Origin: Aptenodytes patagonicus
Lineage: Eukaryota; Chordata; Aves; Sphenisciformes; Spheniscidae
DNA: 64,000 nucleotides
NCBI RefSeq assembly: GCF_965638725.1
Contig: NC_134961.1
Coordinates: 124,001-188,000, forward strand
Direction: 5' to 3'
Part shown: in pieces, positions 56,877 to 64,000 of the stretch
Layout of the letters: every line of letters starts with the position of its first letter
How positions within the stretch are numbered: the stretch's first letter is position 1
Made by a program: the position numbers and the translations under genes
Notes under the pieces: generated by a model
What the model was told of the DNA's origin: nothing
Seen by the model: the letters and a program-made list of their open reading frames with translations, nothing else
The model's database searches: none

Positions 56877-58179
56877 GAGCCGCGGCTGAGGCGGCCGGGC
56901 CGCGGGACGGGACGGGACGGGACGGAGCCCGCAACTCACGTGCGCGCCGTGCCCCGGGGCAGCCCCCTCCCGGCCCCGCGTACCGCCCCCCCCCCGCCCC
57001 GGCCCCGCGGTCCGCACTCACCGTGAAGGCGGGTGAAGCGCAGCGGCGAGCCGCCGCTCGGGTCGGGCCGCCCCCCAGTGCGGCTTAAGGGACCGGCGCC
57101 GCCGAGCTCGGCCCGCGTAGGGCGCGGAGACTCCTCCCCCGTGCCAGGGGCCGGCCGGCCGGGCACGCCATTCACAGCCGCGGCATGCAAATGGGAGACG
57201 GGAACGGAGCCGGGTTCGGCGGCGTGAGTCCCGCCGGGGAGCTGCCAGCGCCCGGGGCCGCGGGACGACGCATCCCGCCGCGCCGCCGCCCTGACTCACG
57301 GTGTAGGAATGCGCCGCGCCGGGCGGAAGCCACCGGCCCGCCCGCGGCCCCCGCAGCGCGGCCCCGGCCCGGAGCCCCCGCCTCCCCCCCGTGGTTTTGG
57401 GGTCCGCCTCGGGGGTGGGCACTGCCCTTCAGGCATGCAGCCGCCGACCCCCAGCCGAGCTGCGGTGACACCGTTTAACTCCAAGTTCCGTTAACCCCGG
57501 GCCCGCGGGGCGCTCCCGCCGCTGCTGGAAGCTCTGCTTCCCCGGAGCGCCCGGCGCCGGCTATGCCCCGGGGGAGCTGGGGTGATCCCCGTGTGGGGAG
57601 CCCCGGGGCCGGGAGTCACTCTCGGCGCTGCTGGCAGGCACGCTCAACGGAGAGGACAGCACGGCTGAGCCGCCAGGCCCTGGCCAGGCCTTCCCCGGCC
57701 CCGTTGCCACCCATGGGGAGCCCTCACCTCTGAGTGAGGTGGCGTGCACTGCCCTTGCACAGAACAGCTTGGTTGCTCCTAGTCACCTCACTCTTCCTTG
57801 CTGTTTCACTGTCCTTTACCTGCTCCTTGCCTCATTCCCCTCCCCTTAGTCCTGTGTTTCCCATCAAGTTCTTCACACCTCCTCCTCCTCCAGCCGTATG
57901 GTTAGTGTATCATCCCTTCCTTAAGCTGTTTCTTTCCTCCCAGCTTTAACATTTCCCCCTTCTGGATGGCATCCTCCCACCTCGATTGCTCAGCTGTCCT
58001 CGCCTTTGTCCTGGGATTGTTGCCGAAGATTTCTCCATCTGTCTTCTCTGGAGCATCGGTCAGCATGTATTGCTCACGCAGAGGTTTGCTAGAGCTCCAG
58101 CAAGGCCTGCAGCATGCACATCCCTCTTCAGCGGGTCCCCAACCCACAGCTGCAGATGCTTTTTATATTAGTAAGAAAT

Positions 58180-58199
58180 GGGGGGGGGGGGGGGGGGGG
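58180..58199 (+). repeat. G20 homopolymer
   Basis: Twenty consecutive G follow GTAAGAAAT. It can form a G-quadruplex and is error-prone in sequencing. Confidence 0.9.
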
Positions 58200-61100
58200 C
58201 GCATATTCCTTGCCATCTTACTGCATCTTCCCTGCTGACCTGCGCACGAGAGCGGTTGAGACAAGCGGGAGAGCCGCTGTCATGGGGGCCGGCGCTCCCT
58301 GTGAAGGGTGAGCTCATCGGCACCGCACCCACCCCTGCGCGTGCCCACGCACGGCAACGGCAGTCACGCGTCGAAGGCAGCCCCCCAGAGAGCCCTGCTA
58401 ACTACAGTGCGTCTCGTTAGCTAATGAACAAACGCAGATCAGCCCCAGCTAGTCCTGGCTGAGGTGGAAACCAAATTGCATGCAGAACCCTGACTGACCG
58501 CAAAGCTCCATGAAGCTTAACAGGCACAAATTATTTTCAGATGTTTCTACCACATAAACAAGGAAAAGAAGTGTCCAGTAATGTAACAGAGCAGAGATGA
58601 ACTCGCAGGCCCTTCAGCATCTCCCAGGAGGAACGCTCTGGAGCCGGAGTGTGACTCTGACCCACCCCTGCTCTTTCTTAGCCTCCTGCCAACAGTACGT
58701 GCATTTTGCAAGAAAAACAAAGCTCTTTCACCGTAACATGATTTCTCACTCCTGTATAACACTCTTGCGGACAGCACCGCTAACCCCATCCCACAAGCTC
58801 TCGTTCCCCCAGTGCTTCCCTGCCCAGACCCCCCAGGTCTGTGGGGTGGGTTTTTTTTACACAACTGCAGGCATCTGTACTTAGTCAGATAAACTCTACT
58901 CTCTTGGTCAAGAATACACTCTCCTTGCTCCCATCGCCACCCAGGGTGTTTCTCCTTCAAGTGCACTGAGTCCTATCAGCCTAAAATACATGGGATAGGG
59001 TGACTTAAGGCCAGCTTCTGACTGCTGCTCTCTGGAGCACGAGCTGGTGCGCAGCAGCAGTTTGGTGTTGAGGGGACATTTGTATGCTGTGAAAGGGGGA
59101 AGTAGAGCCAAGTGTCATCCACAAGCCCTGGTCCAGAGCAGGTCATCCAGCCCGACAGCCTTGTTTGTTTTCTCCCTCAGGAATGCTTGCAGGAAGTACT
59201 TCTGTTTGAAACATGCCCTCCGAGGACCAGCTGAAGGACAGCTCTCTTCTGGTGCTTGTTATGTTTAACATGAACATGTGATTACGTGAATTTGCTTCGT
59301 TCTTCTCTGCTGGAAACTGGAATTTCCTCCCTTCTGCTTGAAAGCCATGAGAAACCGTGATCTTGCCACAAGACATGGTTAAGACCTGGCAAAATAGAAA
59401 GCCATCAGCATGTGAAGTGCAGCACTTTTACTGCCGCAGCTTGCTTAAACTGCTCCTTCAAAGCCAGGCGAGCCACATGCCTGCCTGCTTACAGCCAGGC
59501 ACTGGAGGTTCTGCACCGGCCAGGAGTGGTGCAGAACGGCCCGTGGGTACTTCACACATTTGTTCAATACCTCATCTTCATCAGCACCCCACAGTTCTCC
59601 CTCCTGCATGCACATTTGCATGCAATGCTCCTTGGAGCACCGATCCTGTGTCATCAAGTCGGGCTGCACTGGGTATTGATTATACATCCAAGTAGGAAAC
59701 GGTGGCACTGGCATGTGCTTATGGCCACCGCTGGACATGTGGCACCAGGGAGCCGTGCAATGCTCCGAGCCAGTGCAGCCCCTTTTCCCTTTCTTTCTTG
59801 CAGCCTGCGTGCATTGCCTAACAGTTATGTGAGGACAGCTGGGACACACCAGGAGCACAGAGGTCTATTTTTATCTGGATCACCAGTTATCTAGACAGAT
59901 GATTTGATTTTGACCTGCTTTGTTCAGGGTTTAGGCCAAGAAAGCATCCCAGTATCCGGCAAGCACAGCGGAGAGCATCATATTGCAGCCTTCGCAGGGA
60001 AAGCAGAGCTCCCCTTGCCTTCTGGAAATAAACTGGCTTTGCACTGCCTCCTGTGCTGACATGAAGCAGCGGCGCAGCCCTGGCAGCTGTCCTAGCAAAC
60101 AGGGAAGAGGTCCAGAAAGGCCTGGGATTTCTTCTGGGGAGGATTAATAACACAGAAACCCAAGTGAAGTCCCACAGAGTTTCAAATGCAGGTGGCCTGG
60201 CCAGGAGCCAGAGAGGGAACTGCCAGGAGCGAGAGGATGGGGATTCCCCTTGGGGAATCCATTTCCAGGGCAGATCAGAGATCACCTGCGTCCTCTCATC
60301 AGGGAACAAACCAGGTTCCTGGGTACCAATGGCAGGTCAGGTTTTCATCCCCAGCCCCATGTGCGGGGGGGATCCCATGGACAGGAGAAGTGGGGTTGGT
60401 ACTGTGGGATCTGTTCACCAGAGCTGCTACAGAAATAGTCTCCTCTTCTTCCTTGCTACCCTGCAGCTCCTGCGTGTGCAGCTGGCATTGCTGCTTTCTG
60501 CCCCAGCCTCATGCCAGGAAGAGCAGCGCTGGCTGCTTTGAGCACCCAGCCCCAGCAGTGCCCTTCCTCCCGTGCCGTGGGTGCTAACGGCCTATCGATC
60601 TGGCAAGTCGGCGCAAAATGCTTCGAGTACAGATGCCTCCTCTCCAGATCAGATGCCAAGCTGAGAATGGTGCTGCTGACCTGCAAAAAAGATATTGACA
60701 CTTTTTAGAGTGCAAATGAAATACCTTTTGCTTTCAAAAAAAACCCCAAAAAACTTTAACAAGCAGCTATGTTGCAACTTGAATTTCTTATAATCTACTC
60801 AATTTACATTAAGATCAAAAACCTAACACTGGGCAGAAAGTCTTTTGAAGCCTCTGTCACCCTCAGGCACCAGCAGACATTGCAGACATTATTATGTGGG
60901 AGCACACAGTGGCAAGGAGGGACACAGAGGGGACTCTAGCCTGGCAATTTTGTGCACCTGGCAAGGAGCTGGATGTGCTGCGGGCTGAGCCGGCAGCAGG
61001 CCTGCAGGGCTGCGCACAGAGCAGGGACAGGGTGTTAAGCCAGGACTTAAAGTCCAGGGAAGAGGCCCAAAAATAAAACCAAGCCCCACCATCCTAGTCC

Positions 61101-61673
61101 GTAGCTTATTCAGCCCAAACCAGGATAGATAATTCACTTCACAGGCGTGTTCAGCGTGTCCATGTGGGGCTGGGGACCAAAACCAGGAGACGAGGCAGGA
61201 GAGGAGCCAAAATGCTGGGGATCTGGGAGGGTGGTGGTGCCCCAGACCGCTCACAGCCACAGGAGCTGCTGCCCAGCAGAGCACGAGGAAATCACATCAA
61301 AACTCAACCCCTTCATTTTCTGCCCAGATTAATTGCAATTGATCATTCCTAGCTCTGGCTGCAGGGAATGTGTGTGTTTGCAGTGGCAGGAGGAGGTGGA
61401 AGAGTGGAAATAACATAAAACTAGGATTTCATGGCCAGCCCTTACAGAAATATTTATTTTAAACTGTATTTCACCCAGAACATCCATTTGGATCAAAATG
61501 GCAATTTTCATTTTGGTCAACCCGTTGGAGAAATTGGAAAAAAAAAAAAGGGAAAAAAAGCATGTGTAAAGAAGGCTGTTATTTCCAAAATACTTAGGAA
61601 ATATCACTTAGCAAAATAGCTGCCTTCTCCCCAGTTTACTCCAACAAAAAAAGGAGCTTTTAACATATATATA

Positions 61674-61697
61674 AAACATACATATATATGTATGTTT
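61674..61697. repeat. 24-bp perfect AT-rich palindrome
   Basis: AAACATACATATATATGTAT plus GTTT reads the same on both strands. It is probably a small (TA)n-derived palindrome. Confidence 0.85.
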
Positions 61698-63229
61698 CAC
61701 ATGGAAGGAATAAAAATGTCATGGGAGAAGTAAGATGAAACCCCCAAAATATCTGGTATGTAGCCTGAAAGACTCTTAGCATCTTCCAATCCACCGCTGG
61801 CAAAAGATGAAATAATACCGCTTCAGAATTTCAAAACTAGACAGATTTATTTCTAAGAGGCACACGAGGACTCTTACAAAGCAGTCAAACATGGAGCGTA
61901 GTCGCCAAGCGTGTGATCGAACCTTGCTATCAGAATGCAGGCATGGAAGAGGCTGAATTCAAATCACACAAATTACCTTTTAGTTGGTGAACTGTAATTC
62001 TGGGGTTCCTGAGTTTTGAACGGTGATTTTCATTTAAATGTCCAACTTCTGCTAATGGGGAATGGATGCCAGAAGGGAAAGAGGAGCCACAAGGAGTGTG
62101 AGCTCTGTGGCCAGTAGTTGAATGTCATGGTGGTGGTTGGGGTCCTTGCTTGCCCCCCCGCCAGGGCTCATTAGCAGCCACTGGTGTCACACTTGCTTCC
62201 AGTACTAAGAGTTTCTCATGTTGATGAAGAAGAGGTGCACAAGAGGTAGGAACACAGCACATCAGCTTGACAGATGCCAAAGAAGCCCATCCCCAAAGCA
62301 CTGCGAGAAACGAGATCAGGTGGACAAGCAAGGTTTGGTAGCCTGCAGCCAGTAACCGCATCCCTCCAGGCTAGCCCAGGTGGCTTCTAACCTGCTGCTG
62401 GGGACAAGCCTCGAAGGGGAACGTTCAAAATTGGCAATAATGAGTGATCTTGTTCAGTTCGGAAAGCTCAGCTCTCGCGTCATGGAAAGGGACTCAAACC
62501 AGCATTAGCCACAATGAAGTTCAGCATCTCATAAGTTCCCATATTAACTAAGAGAGAATTGAATTTAAAAAAAAAAAGATTTCCAGTTCACTTACTCATA
62601 AATGAACTGAAAGAATTTTGGTTGGTCTGTCGGAAATGAACTACATTTTTGAAGAAAGAGCAGAGATATGCTATCTTGCTATCTTGATGTAGAAATATGA
62701 ACTCAGTAATTGGAGAAAAAATTAATTCAGCTACTTATAACAACCTTGTAAAGAACTTGCTCAGCTAAAATAACAGGGCTTTGTGTAAATCCAGTAAATC
62801 TTTAAACAAATCTTTAAGAATAGTTTTGGCATAGGCAAGTAAGAGACAAAGTAAGAGGCTGAAATTTCAGAGTAAAATCCACCCTCCCTGTTTCAGTAAC
62901 ATGGATCCGTTCTCCAACAATAATTTAACCATGTCAATGTTTAGCAAGAAATACTGTAGTTAGTTAGACTTAAGGAACTATAATATTTAATGTAAAAACC
63001 ATTCCAAACAATCTGATTTCATGGGTTCTGGTCTAAACGTTATTGGTCCCCCTGTGCTGCCCAGTCAATGGGAAAAGGTACAGCTGGAAAAATGGCTCTT
63101 CCCAGTCTGTCACTGCTTTGCTGGCTTGGTCCTTCTGCGCTATTCCTGATTTTTCAGGCTGAAACAAGAGCTGAGGAAGAGGAGGGGGTTACCAGCTTCC
63201 AAAGGTTTTATGAGCTCTGTTTCTGGCAT

Positions 63230-63600
63230 GTCTAGAGTGTGGCACTGCCGTTGAGTTTTGAAGACCTCTGAGGATGGAGGTCCCTCCACCTCTCCGGGTC
63301 CTGTCCCAGGGCTGCGCCGCTCTCACAGGGAAGAGCCCCGTCTTTTTGTGCAGCCAGTTTCCCTTGTCACTGCCGCAGCCTCCTGCCCTTGCAGGGTCCC
63401 TGTAACCCCCGTGGGTTCCACAAGGTGCATATCGATCCCCTCCACCTCCTCCTCCAGGGTGAGCAAAGCCACTCTCTCAGCCTCTCCTCCCCAGCCCCAG
63501 CCATCCCAGTGGCCCTTCAGCAGCCTCTCCAGTTTCCCTGCCTCTCCCTTCTACTGAGGACCCAAAACCAGACACCACGATGCATGTACACTGAAATACT
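63230..63600 (-). mobile_element. Old CR1 LINE fragment, antisense
   Basis: The + strand follows the reverse complement of CR1 reverse-transcriptase sequence. It reads GAGGATGGAGGTCCCTCCAC, later a CTCTCAGCCTCTCCTCCCCA block, then CCAGTTTCCCTGCCTCTCCC and GAGGACCCAAAACCAGACAC. The order fits the RT C-terminus. It is strongly diverged with many indels. Confidence 0.6.
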
Positions 63601-64000
63601 GGTGCTATGCAAACAGGAACAGAAGGATTATTTGTAATTAAACCCCATCAACAGTGAGCCTACAAACAGCTGTCAAAACTCCTTATGCTGTAAAGACTCT
63701 CCATTTTCCAGCAGATTTTTTGGTGCAGGAACTAAAGAAGCCACTGCTGACCTTGGAGAAGCACTGGCGGAGCTGTCTCTGTCTTTCCAGACCTTCTGCA
63801 GGACATGGTTAAAAGAGGAAGCTGCCAGCAAAGTTTTTAACCAATTTTCTGTTTATGTTTGTCATTAGATGCCAAACCAGGGGAAGGCAAGAAAGGAATG
63901 ATAATTCTTAAACCCAAGAAGAAAGCAACTGTTAGTCTTGACTCCCACCCAAGACCCCTGCACGTATTACATTTTATTACAAGCATTTATTACAAAAAGT
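63601..64000. other. Right edge: nothing recognised
   Basis: The last 400 bp show no gene or repeat I can support. Confidence 0.5.

Larger units (their letters stand above)
40838..56939 (-). other. RHBDF1 intron 1 (large)
   Basis: This ~16-kb intron separates the noncoding first exon from the ATG exon. It holds three old CR1 pieces (41731-41772, 42095-42222, 44450-44960), a short 20-bp tandem repeat (44061-44125), a 24-base A run (54931-54954) and a CpG-island shoulder from about 56560. No coding exon is recognised. Large first introns of this sort usually hold enhancers, but none can be named from the sequence. Confidence 0.65.
56560..57620 (-). promoter_or_regulatory. RHBDF1: CpG island: RHBDF1 promoter and noncoding first exon(s)
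   Basis: This is a sharply bounded CpG-rich block upstream of the RHBDF1 ATG exon. On the - strand three GTGAGT donors are present, starting at 57299, 57021 and 56939. The first exon could end at 57300, 57022 or 56940. An octamer ATGCAAAT lies at 57185-57192. No TATA box is seen. Which donor is used cannot be told from sequence alone. A + strand GTGAGT at 57224-57229 leaves room for a divergent transcript. Confidence 0.7.
57621..63229. other. RHBDF1 upstream flank without recognised genes
   Basis: About 5.6 kb with no coding exon, RNA gene or named repeat. It contains a G20 run at 58180-58199 and a 24-bp AT-rich palindrome at 61674-61697. MPG, the next gene in mammals, is not recognised here. 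Confidence 0.6.

Noticed and set aside
56437-57021. Several open frames in the RHBDF1 CpG island
   Set aside because: They are GC-driven, partly traverse the palindrome, and have low-complexity Pro/Ala/Gly/Arg composition.
61910-61925. Possible tRNA B-box-like GATCGAACC
   Set aside because: There is no matching A-box, no cloverleaf arms and no T-run terminator at the right spacing.

Overview
The window looks like avian nuclear DNA. It holds intron-rich vertebrate genes with GT-AG introns, two CpG islands, and several CR1 LINE fragments, including ones ending in the ATTCTATG-type 3' repeats typical of birds (a crocodilian or turtle is less likely). Four protein-coding genes can be read. All assignments rest on recognising the conceptual translations; no database was searched.

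Layout, left to right. (1) 44-12174, + strand: the last ten coding exons of GTF3C1, the largest subunit of TFIIIC, giving the C-terminal ~755 residues and the 3' UTR. (2) 12340-13290: a short gap holding a 5'-truncated, internally deleted CR1 on the - strand. (3) 13444-13938, - strand: the complete three-exon POLR3K (108 aa), the TFIIS-like zinc-ribbon subunit of RNA polymerase III. (4) 13979-16226, + strand: the complete SNRNP25 (144 aa), the 25K protein of the U11/U12 minor spliceosome. It is head to head with POLR3K, with only 40 bp between the two start codons, in a CpG island. (5) 18290-40815, - strand: the complete coding sequence of RHBDF1 (iRhom1). Seventeen coding exons sum to exactly 855 codons plus stop. 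A 16-kb first intron leads back to a CpG island at about 56.56-57.62 kb. (6) 57.6-64 kb: upstream flank with no gene I can recognise and one old CR1.

POLR3K-SNRNP25-RHBDF1 is the flank of the vertebrate alpha-globin domain (in mammals followed by MPG, NPRL3 and the globins), so the globin side should lie beyond the right edge. GTF3C1 lying tail to tail with POLR3K puts two components of the Pol III machinery next to each other. In human they are far apart on chromosome 16 (from memory), so this adjacency marks a synteny difference.

The most striking unexplained structure is a near-perfect 93-bp palindrome (46-bp arms, 2 mismatches, 1-base centre) at 56745-56837. It lies inside the RHBDF1 CpG island and ends 24 bp from a strong CTCF-like core. 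I see no bacterial or viral system, CRISPR array, tRNA gene or intact mobile element.
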